DNA of 48,248 nucleotides from Deinococcus fonticola (GCF_004634215.1 NZ_SMMH01000027.1:1-48248), one strand, 5' to 3'. Counted from the stretch's first letter, positions 16,833 through 24,520 are shown. Numbers and translations are program-made. Notes: generated from the letters alone by a model not told the origin.

Positions 16833-17561
16833 ATGACCCGTGCCCGCAAGACCCAGACCACTGACCAGAGGCAGCGCATGACCGTGACCAGCGGCCTGAA
16901 GGAACTCAAGCTGCTGAACAAGCGCATCACTACCCGCATCGAGCACCTGAAAGCCATTCGCACGCGGCGTTCCAGCATGGACGTGGTGGCCGGCGTGAAC
17001 AAAAAGGACTTCGAGCAGGCCGCCCGGGAAGGGATGCAGGCGATTCAGGCACTGCTGGCGCGCCGGGATGCCATCAAGGCCGAGATCGTGCGCTCGAATG
17101 CCCAGAGCACCGTCGACATCGGTGGCCAGCAGATGACGGTGGCCGCGGCCATCGAGCGCAAACGCGCCCTGGAAGCCCAGCGCAGAGGTCGCCGCCGCGA
17201 CGAGGACTTCGTGCCCACCCAGGAAACGCTGGTGGCCCATCTGCGCAGTCAGTATGCCCAGGCGATCACGGAGGAAGCCAACCTGACAGCCGTAATGGAG
17301 TCCGAACGCGAGATGCGGGTGAACGCCTTCCTGAACCAGGATCGCAGCAAGAGCAGCCAGAAGGACAGCGCGGCCCTGGACACGAAAGTGGTTGAGGAAG
17401 CCTACCGCGCCGCCAATACCCCGGTGATCGACGACCCGCTGGAACTGCTGAAGAAACTGGAGGGCCTGGAAGAAGAAGTCGAAGTGTTCGCCAGCGAGGT
17501 GGATCGCGTGCTGGATGAACACAATGCCACCACGTATATCGAGGTGCCCGCGTCGAACTAA
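16833..17561 (+). CDS. Coiled-coil protein of unknown function
   Basis: A 242-aa, highly charged protein I do not recognise. It starts with a basic tail (MTRARKTQTTDQRQR) and is almost wholly helical, with runs such as LKELKLLNKRITTRIEHLKA (residues 22-41), DFEQAAREGMQAIQALLARR and VAAAIERKRALEAQRRGRR. The C-terminal part is acidic (LELLKKLEGLEEEVEVFASE). No signal peptide or membrane segment is seen. A good ribosome site, GAGGTGA, precedes ATG 16833. It lies between the origin and a MerR-like regulator and VWA gene on the same strand, so it may belong with them. A cytoplasmic structural or adaptor protein is possible, but no function can be assigned. Confidence 0.75.
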   Translation: MTRARKTQTTDQRQRMTVTSGLKELKLLNKRITTRIEHLKAIRTRRSSMDVVAGVNKKDFEQAAREGMQAIQALLARRDAIKAEIVRSNAQSTVDIGGQQMTVAAAIERKRALEAQRRGRRRDEDFVPTQETLVAHLRSQYAQAITEEANLTAVMESEREMRVNAFLNQDRSKSSQKDSAALDTKVVEEAYRAANTPVIDDPLELLKKLEGLEEEVEVFASEVDRVLDEHNATTYIEVPASN

Positions 17562-17934
17562 ACTGAGGGTGGGGTTGTCCGGGTGAAGTGCAGATGAACA
17601 CCTTCTCGAGCCTTTCGCCGACAAAGCGAAAAATACTTGGACGGTCTCAAAAACCGAAATTGGAAGGATTCAGGACGCAGGATTCAGCGGTCAGGAATCA
17701 GTGCTCAGGCGCAGAAGGACTCAAGGGAGCAGGACGCAGGACTCGATCAAATCCTGGGACAGGGTTGCCCGCGAACGTGGGCAGGGAGGCTCGCGAAGCT
17801 CCCGGTCTGAACACCCCCAGGCTGCCCGGCCAGCCCCACCAGCAGCCCCGCTCAAGAAGCGGGGCTTTTTTGTTGTGGGTGGTGTCGGTGATCAGGAGAA
17901 GGAGGCGAGGTCAGGGCAAAGCCCTCAATAGACC
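17562..17934 (+). other. Non-coding stretch with short direct repeats
   Basis: About 370 bp without a supported gene. CAGGACGCAGGA occurs at 17671-17682 and again at 17730-17741, with partial copies (TCAGGAATCAG, TCAGGCGCAGAAGGA) between. The stretch ends in a strong terminator (17844-17871). The repeats could be a decayed or regulatory transcript leader. Confidence 0.45.
17844..17871 (+). terminator. Rho-independent terminator
   Basis: Arms AGCCCCGC (17844-17851) and GCGGGGCT (17859-17866) form a GC-rich stem with a 7-base loop, followed by six T. It would end transcription from the coiled-coil gene at 16833, about 280 bp after its stop. Confidence 0.85.
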
Positions 17935-17953
17935 TTGACAGTTTCTGTTGTCA
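17935..17953. promoter_or_regulatory. Promoter/operator of the MerR-like gene
   Basis: TTGACAGTTTCTGTTGTCA starts with a consensus -35 box (TTGACA) and lies 22 bp before the merR-like ATG. It matches, at 15 of 19 positions, the reverse complement of the sequence at the VWA promoter (18731-18749). The shared sequence is a candidate operator for the MerR-like protein. The ATG at 17975 is close, so the transcript would be short-leadered or leaderless. Confidence 0.5.
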
Positions 17954-17974
17954 GCAATCTGCTAACCTCGCAAC

Positions 17975-18658
17975 ATGATTGATGTCCCCCCGGCCTGGTC
18001 AGGCGGGATTGACGACCTGGTGCTGGAAGCCAACCGCTGGCTGAGCGTCCTGTTGCCTGAAGACCGTGCCCAGCGTCCCAAGGACGAGGTGAACCCCAGA
18101 CTGGTGCGGCATTACACCACCCAGGGGCTGCTCCCTGCCGCGGGGCGGGAAGGACGCGACGCCCGCTATACCCGCCTTCACCTGCTGGCCCTGCTGGCGC
18201 TGCGCCGGTTAATGGCCGATGGCCTGAGTGGCAAGGCCCTCTACGCGGCCTTGCGTGACAAGTCGGACGCTGAACTGGAGAATCTGGCTGTGCAAGGGAG
18301 CGGTTCTGTCCAGGGGCTGGCCCTGGACGAGGAGAGCGAATCAGTCAAGGATGATGCCCTCTCGTACCTGCGCCGACTGAAGGACGGCACCAAGTCTGGA
18401 AACAGTTCGGCGTACGACCTGGTGCCGGCGACGAAACCGGCCCCCTCCGCCGCTGCGCCGAAACTGGGGGTTGAGAGGCTGAACAACTCATCCCCGTCTA
18501 CCAGGAAGCGTGGGCCCCAGAAGGTGTTCCGGGCGGTGCTGCGCCCGGGCCTCGAGGTGCTGGTAGGCGAGCATTTTCGCTATCCCAGCAACGAGGAGGA
18601 GTGGGACAGACTGTTCGCCGAACTCCGGGCGTCATTTATTGACATGCAGTCCTCCTGA
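17975..18658 (+). CDS. MerR-like DNA-binding regulator
   Basis: A 227-aa protein with a MerR-type winged helix-turn-helix (about residues 34-85): NPRLVRHYTTQGLLPAAG, then GRDARYTRLHLLALLALRRL and MADGLSGKALYAALRD. MerR proteins bind dyads between or over the -35 and -10 boxes and bend the promoter. The rest (about 90-227) has a Ser/Lys-rich linker and a short C-terminal domain (VFRAVLRPGLEVLVGEHFRY) not typical of metal-sensing MerR proteins, and no Cys cluster for metal is present. An operator-like sequence lies at its own promoter and at the VWA promoter, suggesting it controls both. A dispersed palindrome copy overlaps its 3' end. Confidence 0.8.
   Translation: MIDVPPAWSGGIDDLVLEANRWLSVLLPEDRAQRPKDEVNPRLVRHYTTQGLLPAAGREGRDARYTRLHLLALLALRRLMADGLSGKALYAALRDKSDAELENLAVQGSGSVQGLALDEESESVKDDALSYLRRLKDGTKSGNSSAYDLVPATKPAPSAAAPKLGVERLNNSSPSTRKRGPQKVFRAVLRPGLEVLVGEHFRYPSNEEEWDRLFAELRASFIDMQSS
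18629..18645. promoter_or_regulatory. Dispersed palindrome copy 4 (imperfect)
   Basis: GCGTCATTTATTGACAT keeps the GTCA-N5-TGAC core with two outer mismatches. Extended by one base it is the exact reverse complement of 7720-7737 over 18 bp. It lies at the end of the merR-like gene, about 85 bp upstream of the VWA promoter. Confidence 0.45.
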
Positions 18659-18729
18659 GATGGAGGGCAGTCAGTGTCGCGCCTCCACAGGAGAATAAAC
18701 ACATCAGGCAGAAGTGACATCCTGAATTG

Positions 18730-18757
18730 TTGACAATGGAAACTGTTGATGTATTAT
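18730..18757 (+). promoter_or_regulatory. VWA-gene promoter with candidate MerR operator
   Basis: TTGACA (18730-18735), 16 bp, then TATTAT (18752-18757) is a near-consensus promoter. Its -35 box and spacer, TTGACAATGGAAACTGTTGA, contain the inverted counterpart of the 19-bp sequence at the merR promoter. The start codon of the VWA gene is about 95 bp downstream, leaving a leader of roughly 85 bases. Confidence 0.6.
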
Positions 18758-18851
18758 CTGGGTACAGACTCAGGTCTCCCCAGACCATCCTGCAAAAGCG
18801 CCACCAGTACGCTGCTGGTGGGTCACCCTGCTCACACCTCTGGAGGCCCTT

Positions 18852-20108
18852 ATGCAAGACCAGCCCCTGCTCCCCCGCATCGAACTGCTGCCCCTGAAAG
18901 CCGCCCTGCCCGCCGGACAGGACAGTGAACTCACGGTACTCGCCCGTCTTTCCCCGGCCCAGCCGGTGGACACCAGCGGCCCACGTCCCCCTCTGAACCT
19001 TGCGTTGGTCATTGACCGCAGCGGCAGCATGAGTGGTCACCCGCTCGCTATGGCCCGCCAGGCCGCCCAGGCCGGGATTCGTCTGCTGGAGCCTCATGAT
19101 CGGGTGAGCGTCGTCATTTTTGACGACGAGGTGGAAACCCTGATTCCCTCACAGCAGGTGACCGATCCCGAGAAGCTGTGCTGTGAGATCGAACGCATTA
19201 CCAGCGGCGGTTCCACGGCCCTGCATGCTGGTTGGCTGGACGGGGCGATGCAGGTGGCCCAGTTCACTGACCAGCGTGCCCTGAACCGCGTGCTGCTGCT
19301 GAGTGACGGTCAGGCCAACCAGGGAAAACGGCACATCAGTGAAATTGTCCCCGATGTGCGTGGACTGACCGCCCGTCAGGTCAGTACCAGCACCATGGGC
19401 CTGGGACGCCATTACGACGAAGACCTGCTGCGCGGTATGGCCGAGGCCGGAGACGGCAACTTCGAGCACATCGAGCACGCCAGTCAACTGCCCGGGTTCT
19501 TTGAGACGGAATTTCACGGGATGAGCCGCACCACTGGGCATACGGTCTCGCTGGGGATTGAGCCGAACCCTGAAGTGGGGAGTCTGCGTACCGAAATTCT
19601 GAATGACCTCCAGATGAACGACCTGCGCCGCGCTCAACTGCCCAACCTCATTGCCGGTCGTCCCCTCGAGGTGGTGTTCACGCTGCAGGTGCCCGCCCAG
19701 GCTGAGCAGGCTGAGCAGGGCGTCCTGCGCGTGCGGCTGGCCTGGACGGGTCGTGATGGGATTCGCCGCAAGCAGCGTGCGCAGTTGAACATGCCGGTTC
19801 TGCCCGGTGAGCAGTTCGATGCACTGACTGAAAATGCTGACGTGCGTGTGGCGCTGGAAGTGCAACTGAACGCCAAAGCCAAGCGTGACGCCGTTCACCT
19901 GATGGACAGGGGAGACTACGCTGGTTCGCAGCGCGTGCTGAGGAACCGGCAGGACGTTTACGCCGCCCATGCCCCCATGGCCCCGGCCCCGGTCAGAGAA
20001 CAGGAACTGGCGGAAATGTCTGAACTGATCGATGGCCTGATGGAAGACCGCCAACTGACGCGCAAACGCGCGGCCAGCCAGAACTACAACCGCAGCCGCA
20101 GCAAATGA
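18852..20108 (+). CDS. VWA (von Willebrand factor A) domain protein
   Basis: A 418-aa protein with a VWA domain (about residues 48-225). The metal-ion-dependent adhesion site is complete: VIDRSGSMSG (D-x-S-x-S, about 53-62), the Thr/Ser segment SGGSTALHAGW and the Asp in LLLSDGQANQG (about 150-160). The second half includes a beta-rich region (PLEVVFTLQVPAQ, VLRVRLAWTGRDGIRRKQRA) and a helical tail (ELAEMSELIDGLMEDRQLTRKRA). It has no signal peptide or membrane anchor, so it is probably cytoplasmic. Such proteins often act as metal-dependent scaffolds together with ATPases, but no AAA+ partner is adjacent. It has a strong promoter with an operator-like site shared with the merR-like gene. Confidence 0.88.
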   Translation: MQDQPLLPRIELLPLKAALPAGQDSELTVLARLSPAQPVDTSGPRPPLNLALVIDRSGSMSGHPLAMARQAAQAGIRLLEPHDRVSVVIFDDEVETLIPSQQVTDPEKLCCEIERITSGGSTALHAGWLDGAMQVAQFTDQRALNRVLLLSDGQANQGKRHISEIVPDVRGLTARQVSTSTMGLGRHYDEDLLRGMAEAGDGNFEHIEHASQLPGFFETEFHGMSRTTGHTVSLGIEPNPEVGSLRTEILNDLQMNDLRRAQLPNLIAGRPLEVVFTLQVPAQAEQAEQGVLRVRLAWTGRDGIRRKQRAQLNMPVLPGEQFDALTENADVRVALEVQLNAKAKRDAVHLMDRGDYAGSQRVLRNRQDVYAAHAPMAPAPVREQELAEMSELIDGLMEDRQLTRKRAASQNYNRSRSK

Positions 20109-20118
20109 GGCATTGGCA

Positions 20119-20355
20119 TGGAAGAAACGTCTGGCCTCTTTCACATTGACGGCTACGCTTTCCTCCTCGCCACTGGCTGGTCTTCACGTCTTATGAACCG
20201 GAGCATGAAACAGTATTGAAGACCCCGGGCAGGGAGTTCGAGGTGACGTTTGAGTCTCCGGTCTGCACCCTGCGTGCGGTGGCCAGATGTACCGCTACTC
20301 GTCCAGAGGGGATCTTCCAGCTTCGTCTGAAATCTGATTTCCCAGAATTCGAGTA
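20119..20355 (+). pseudogene. Probable frameshifted small gene after the VWA gene
   Basis: From ATG 20119, 10 bp after the VWA stop, the frame reads METTSGLF-like sequence (MEETSGLFHIDGYAFLLA). It then stops early, while another frame continues with protein-like sequence (HWLVFTSYEPEHETVLK, then FEVTFESPVCTLRAV and FQLRLKSDFPEFE) to TAA at 20353-20355. One indel near 20160-20175 would join them into a protein of about 78 residues. I recognise no family. It could also be two unrelated frames. Confidence 0.4.
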
Positions 20356-20365
20356 AATCCTCGAA

Positions 20366-20400
20366 GGATCGCGTCAGTCAATGACGCGATCCTGGTTTTT
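20366..20400 (+). terminator. Terminator built around dispersed palindrome copy 5
   Basis: Arms GGATCGCGTCA (20366-20376) and TGACGCGATCC (20382-20392) form an 11-bp stem with loop GTCAA, followed by TGGTTTTT. The core GCGTCAGTCAATGACGC (20371-20387) is a perfect copy of the dispersed palindrome. Its end lies 71 bp before the 86-aa gene start, so the site may serve both as terminator and as operator. Confidence 0.75.
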
Positions 20401-20457
20401 CCGGATGTCAGTCCATGGCGTTCGTTCGCGGGAAGCTGAAGGTAAGGAGGCCACACC

Positions 20458-20718
20458 ATGCGCGACATCACGATTACCGCCCACGCCATCCACCGCTACC
20501 TCGAACGTTTTGCAGGCAACCTCAGCCCCCGGGCAGCCAACGCCCGGCTTCGCAAACTCCTGTCCAGGGCGCGTTTCCTGCACGTATGTGCCGGTAAAGC
20601 CCGGCTGTATGCACTGGGTGACATGCGCTTCGTGGTGGATCAGGGCGCCCTGGTGACGGTCTACCGCCCGACCTACAAGGATGCGGGTCAGATCGAGGAT
20701 TTCTGGTGCTTAGCCTGA
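20458..20718 (+). CDS. 86-aa conserved small protein, intact copy
   Basis: An 86-aa protein starting MRDITITAHAIHRYLERFAG behind a strong ribosome site (AAGGAGG). Conserved features shared with a broken paralogue at 24155-24415 are AHA-x3-R near the start, RLRKL, SRARFLHVCAG, LGDMRFV, LVTVYRPTY and a C-terminal DFWCLA. The His/Arg-rich start and small size faintly recall DUF4258/BrnT-type folds, but I cannot confirm this. The paralogue shows that the family is mobile or duplicated on this replicon. A dispersed palindrome lies at about the same distance upstream of both copies (71 and 72 bp). Confidence 0.75.
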   Translation: MRDITITAHAIHRYLERFAGNLSPRAANARLRKLLSRARFLHVCAGKARLYALGDMRFVVDQGALVTVYRPTYKDAGQIEDFWCLA

Positions 20719-20767
20719 CAGGGTTCGCTCGCTACGGCAGCACTCAGTAATAAAGTGGGCAGAACCT

Positions 20768-20974
20768 ATGGCGGAAAAAACGAAGGTCATTCTCGCGGCA
20801 GAGGCAAATCAGGCGCCGATACTGGCAGTGACTCCGGTCAGGTTCAAAGAGGTTGGAAAACTTCCTGAAGCCATGTTCGCTGAGCAGCAGGACACCTTAA
20901 TCACCACAGTGTTGCGCTGGGTGAATTCTGGTGGAGGAACCCTGGTGACAAGAGAGGCCTGGCGGCTGGTCTGA
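20768..20974 (+). CDS. Hypothetical 68-aa protein
   Basis: A short open frame (MAEKTKVILAAEANQAPILA at the start) that looks moderately protein-like but has no clear ribosome site and no recognised family. It lies at the edge of a decayed region, so it may be a fragment. Confidence 0.3.
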   Translation: MAEKTKVILAAEANQAPILAVTPVRFKEVGKLPEAMFAEQQDTLITTVLRWVNSGGGTLVTREAWRLV

Positions 20975-21651
20975 TCGTCGATCGTTCCTTGCTGGCTGGA
21001 GTTAAAAGGTCGCCTGCACAGTACCGTGGACTTACTGGTGGGAAGATGATTGTGCATGCCAGGTTCAGGTCGGTGCATGGGGCTAAGCTGGCCTCCGTCT
21101 CCCAGGCCACGGTTGAGGTGGCGACCATTGTCACGGCCAGCGCGCACCTCCAGGAACTTGGGCAGCAACTTAACCAGGTCAATGCCCCCAGGATCAGCTT
21201 GACGATCAGCAGCTTGGGCGTTCTTAAAGCCTGCAGGCCTCCCGGGAGCTGCTCCTCACAAAGGAGACCAAGCTGCTGGCCAGGACTGAACTTGAGCCGG
21301 AAGCCTAGTACCTGTACTGCCAGAAAGGGCTGTCTATGGCCGGGGCCAGAGTTTGCGGTGAGAGTAAGCCGGCTTTGGTCAGTCGCTACAGCCGAAGTGT
21401 TCCACAATGCGTACTGGTGATGTCATGAAAGTAAGGATCTACCGTGCACAGCCGAGAGAGCAGAGGCGACCTGCCCCATGCGCCATGCGCCGGCCAGTCA
21501 ATGGCTGGCACCGCCCGCGATGGTCACAACGTCAACGGTTGACGCGCTGGGCAGGCATGCTGGCACTATGGTTGTCCTCCCGCTGCCCATACCACTGGAG
21601 TTGCCACTGATGGGCCGCTACCAGAGCCTCACGAACGAGCATTTCCTTCTT
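20975..21651. other. Decayed region without an intact gene
   Basis: About 680 bp of apparently broken coding sequence. On the plus strand a frame around 21100-21230 (for example ATIVTASAHLQELGQQLNQV) shifts to another that reads ASRELLLTKETKLLARTELE and then meets a TAG near 21309. I recognise no family. A dispersed palindrome copy with one mismatch lies at 21529-21545. Confidence 0.4.
21529..21545. promoter_or_regulatory. Dispersed palindrome copy 6 (one mismatch)
   Basis: ACGTCAACGGTTGACGC matches GCGTCA-N5-TGACGC except for the first base. It lies in decayed sequence behind the addA-like fragment. Confidence 0.4.
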
Positions 21652-22463
21652 TCAGAAAGTACGCAGGTGACGGCGGAAAGGCTGGCGGGAGCCAGCTGGA
21701 CTGATTTGCGCCTGCAGGCTCGGGAAGGGCGGCTGTTCGGGCCGGGCAGCGCCAGCAGCCACTGCTGGCCGCAGGGCCGCCTGCCGGTAGTTCTCGAGGA
21801 GGTCACTGGGGATTCCAGCATGCGCGCTGAGCGTCGCCAGCGCCTGGTTCCAGCGCTCACTGATCTCTGCCCAGCGCGCCAGGGCGCGGAACCGCGCCGG
21901 TTCGCTCGGCTCGCCCGCTGGGTAGCAACTCGCAAGGCCTTGCGGGCGGCTTTGGGATCCTGCAGAAGTGTTCTGATCACCTCCACTCGGATGCGCCCCG
22001 GAACGGCCAGCACCAGCTCCATCGGCAATTCGGCTAACACCCGGCTCAGGTATTCAGCCAGCCAGGCGTCCGCTTCGGTCTCGGTCAGCACCATGAAGCC
22101 CAGACCAGCCCCGCTCTCCACCGGATGTTCACGGGCAATGCGCCCACACAGGCTATGAATGGTGCTGACCTGCATCAGGGCCAGTTCCGCCAGGACGCTC
22201 TGCCACGTCCCAGGATTCTCCTCGGTGCGCCGTTCCACGTACTGCAGAATGCGTTCACGCAGTTCCGCCGCAGCCGCCTCGGTGGAAGTCACCGCGGCGA
22301 AGGAAGCTGGGGAAACACCCAGGTCAATCAGGTTTACCACGCGCTCGGCCAGCACGCGCGTCTTCCCGTTCCCCGCCCCGGCAGAGATCGCCACGCTGCC
22401 CGGGAAGTGAATGGCCTGAGCCTGCTCCGGGGTAAAACGGTCTCTGCTTATCTGTTCTGTCAT
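21652..22463 (-). pseudogene. Truncated, frameshifted second addA-like gene
   Basis: From ATG 22463 the frame is clearly homologous to the N-terminus of the intact addA-like gene: PGSVAISAGAGNGKTRVLAE (Walker A), AVTSTEAAAAELRERIL, STIHSLCGRIAREHPVESGA and ELPMELVLAVPGRIR. Similarity ends near KALRVATQ (about 21920) and resumes in another frame (FRALARWAEISERWNQALAT) that runs to TGA at 21652-21654, so one frameshift is present. Only about the first quarter of a 1079-residue protein remains. Its start overlaps the stop of the addB-like fragment (ATGA), the same junction as in the intact operon. It is a dead second copy on the opposite strand. Confidence 0.8.
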
Positions 22464-22781
22464 AACGTCACCATGCCCCGGTTCCGGCAGGCCGCTTTCA
22501 GGTGGCAGAAGGTGCACACCTTGCGCTTGATATCTGGGTTGGGCGCGACGTCTCCCTGCGCCAGGGCTTCCCCGAGCTCCTGCAGGAATGCCTTCATCTG
22601 CTCCTGATGGATGTCCCACTTGTATCTCCGCCGCGAACCTTCGGCAGATGTACCGGCTCCCTGCAGCACTTCGGCCTTTTGCACGCTCAGGTGGCCTCCC
22701 TGCGCTGCCCCGAGGGCCAGCATGTACAGGGGCAGCTGAATGTCCAGATTGGCGACGCCGCCCTGCACTACCTTACTGATA
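22460..22781 (-). pseudogene. C-terminal fragment of a second addB-like gene
   Basis: The frame reads LDIQLPLYMLALGAAQGGHL, then RRYKWDIHQEQMKAFLQELG and CTFCHLKAACR. It parallels the end of the intact addB-like protein (LEIQLPLYMLGL, KKYKWSAHRDDVLGFLEEVG, CQYCSFAAVCR). It keeps the CxxC-x5-C part of the Fe-S motif but lacks the nuclease and everything before it. The fragment starts exactly at the edge of the IS630-family element. It ends in the ATGA overlap with the addA-like fragment. Confidence 0.82.
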
Positions 22782-23958
22782 GTGGACTGATTCAGAAGAG
22801 TGCTGGGTTGCGAGGCGTCCGATGGACTCGGAGGTGAGGCATGCCCTACGGTCGCCACTCACCGGTTCCTCAACCCACACCTGACGAGCGTGCCCTCTTG
22901 GAGGCTCTCGGGCGACGACGCCAGACCCCGCGAGGTCTGGCCACCCGGGCCCGGATTATCCTGCTCAGCGCAGACCACCCGCAGTGAACCCTGGGGGAGA
23001 TCGGTCAGCGGGTCGGGTTATGCGACGACACCGTGGGTGTCTGGCGCCGACGGTTCATCCAAGCGGGGATCGATGGGCTCAGTGACGCGCCGAAAAGTGG
23101 GGCACCGCGTTCTATTCATGATCAGCAGGTTGAGCAGGTGATGCGCCTGACCCTGGACACCCTGCCAGCAGATGCGACGCATTGGACGACCCGGAGCATG
23201 GCCAGGGCCAGCGGACTCACACAGAGCGCGGTGTATCGCATCTGGCGGGCCTTCGGTTTGCGGCCCCACCTGACCTCCTCGTTTCAACTCTCCAAGGATC
23301 CGCTGCCGATTGAAAAAGTTCGCGACATCGTGGGCCTGTACCTGTCGCCCCCGGATCGGGCGTTGGTACTGTGTGTCGATGAGAAGCCGCAGATTCAGGC
23401 CCTGGAACGTGGCCGAGCCACGTTCCCCATGCAGCCGGGTCAGGAGAAACGCACCGGGCACACCTCCATCCGGCATGGCACCACCACGTTGATTGCGGCA
23501 CTTGACGCCAAGGTTGGAGAGGTGATTGGCCGCTGCTACCCCCGACACCGGACGGTGGAGTTTCTGGACTTCCTCGAGGAGATCGATCGGCGAGTTCCGA
23601 AGGAACTCGCGGTGCACGTCATTCTCGATAACTACATTACGCACAAGACGAAAGCAGTCCAGGGCTGGCTGGTGCAGCACCCGCGGTACATTCCATTTCA
23701 CGCCGACGAGCGGGTCGTGGCTGAACCTGGTGGAGTCGTGGTTTGCGCTACTGAGTCGTCGACGGCTGCGCCGCGGAGATTTTCATTCCAAGGATGAGCT
23801 CGAACGGGCCATCGAGGCATTCATCGCCGAGAACAACGACCATCCGCAGCCGTTCGTGTGGAAACGGTCTGCGGATGACATCCTGGACAGCATTCGCCGC
23901 TTCTGCCTGCCCTATATCAAGACGACAATTTCCCAAGGTTCTTCTGAATCAGTCCACT
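22782..23958 (+). mobile_element. IS630-family insertion sequence, degenerate
   Basis: The ends are inverted repeats: GTGGACTGATTCAGAAGA at the left and TCTTCTGAATCAGTCCAC near the right, each bordered by TA (22780-22781 and 23959-23960), the target used by IS630/Tc1-mariner elements. Length is about 1.18 kb, normal for the family. The transposase is broken (see next entry). On the minus strand, parts of an addB-like gene flank both ends, but over 700 codons between them are missing, so the element sits at a deletion junction. Confidence 0.85.
22841..23958 (+). pseudogene. IS630-family DDE transposase with a stop codon and a frameshift
   Basis: From ATG 22841 the frame has a helix-turn-helix (TLGEIGQRVGLCDDTVGVWRR, here split as TLGEIGQRVG and LCDDTVGVWRR) and the DDE catalytic domain. 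The first Asp is in VLCVDEKPQIQALERG, the second in HVILDNYITHKT, and the Glu in WLNLVESWFALLSRR. An in-frame TGA at 22985-22987 interrupts the N-terminal part, and a frameshift near 23695-23705 separates YIPF from HFTPTSGSWLN. The last frame runs past the right end of the element, so the normal stop is also unclear. The element is unlikely to move on its own. Confidence 0.85.
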
Positions 23959-23960
23959 TA

Positions 23961-24036
23961 GCAGTTCACGGGCAAGCTGGGTGAGCGTCAAGGCCTTGCC
24001 CGAACCGCGCAGGGCCGGGCGCGATACGCGCCCGGC
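23961..24036 (-). pseudogene. N-terminal fragment of the second addB-like gene
   Basis: Read on the minus strand, the frame gives GSGKALTLTQLARELL, which matches GLGKTITLSQLARSAL (about residues 48-63) of the intact addB-like protein. It runs directly into the IS630 end. An in-frame TAG at 24037-24039 and a strong hairpin precede it, so the true N-terminus is lost. The homology is short but in the expected place and orientation. Confidence 0.55.
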
Positions 24037-24037
24037 C
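24013..24037. repeat. Perfect GC-rich hairpin
   Basis: Arms GGCCGGGCGCG and CGCGCCCGGCC (11 bp each) are separated by ATA. There is no T-run on either side, so it is not a typical terminator. It lies in the remnant of the addB-like gene and could be a small mobile palindrome or a deletion scar. Confidence 0.6.
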
Positions 24038-24154
24038 TAGACGTTCGGAACAATCAACTGTGCGGATGGCGTGAATTGACCTACCACAGCCGCCAGTCGC
24101 ACGCTCGCGCTGGGATGCAGCAGCAGCTGACGGGTCACAGGCTCCCCGCAGGGG

Positions 24155-24415
24155 TTAGACCGCGAGGCACCACAGGTCTTCACCTGCCTCCACCACGCGG
24201 TACGTCTGGCGGTAAACGGTTACCAGCACACCGTCCTGAATCACGAAGCGCATGTTCCCCAGGGAGTAGGTGCGGGCCTGACCGGCGCACATGCCAACAA
24301 AGCGGCTGCGGTTCACGAGCCTCTTGAGTCTGTCCCGGGCCCGTTCCTAGCTGAGGTTGCCCGCACGTTCCTGAAAGCGTTCGACGGCGTGTGCACTGAG
24401 CATTACGTTATTCAT
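24155..24415 (-). pseudogene. Paralogue of the 86-aa protein with an internal amber stop
   Basis: Read from ATG 24415, the frame gives MNNVMLSAHAVERFQERAG, then NLS followed by TAG at codon 23. It continues RDRLKRLVNRSRFVGMCAGQ, LGNMRFVIQDGVLVTVYRQT and EDLWCLAV to TAA at 24155-24157. It parallels the intact copy at 20458-20718 almost throughout and has exactly the same length of 261 bp. The only defect seen is the stop codon. A ribosome site (AGGAGG) precedes the start. It lies upstream of the addB-like remnant on the same strand. Confidence 0.85.
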
Positions 24416-24486
24416 GCATTGCCCTCCTGACATCAGTGTCACGATCGGGGCTGACAGGGGCTGACGGGAGGTTTCTCCACCGCCGC

Positions 24487-24503
24487 GCGTCACTCAGTGA
24501 CGT
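24487..24503. promoter_or_regulatory. Dispersed palindrome copy 7 (one mismatch)
   Basis: GCGTCACTCAGTGACGT differs from the perfect dyad at its last base. It begins 72 bp upstream of the start of the broken 86-aa paralogue, the same distance as the copy ahead of the intact gene. Confidence 0.5.
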
Positions 24504-24520
24504 TGCTCCTGCCAGGCCGG

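Noticed and set aside
17588..17938. Open frame across the terminator and repeats
   Set aside because: It runs through a rho-independent terminator and has a repeat-derived, non-protein-like composition.
7720..18646. Radiation/desiccation response motif of Deinococcus (DdrO site)
   Set aside because: The known site (TTATGTYATTGACATAA) has a shorter centre; the palindromes here have a 5-bp spacer between GTCA and TGAC and GC flanks.
19107..19126. Palindrome around GTCATTTTTGAC in the VWA gene as another copy of the dispersed motif
   Set aside because: Its spacer is 4 bp, not 5, and it lies in codons of the conserved VWA core.
21407..21610. Small plus-strand open frame of 67 codons
   Set aside because: It has no ribosome site or recognisable family and lies in a decayed region.
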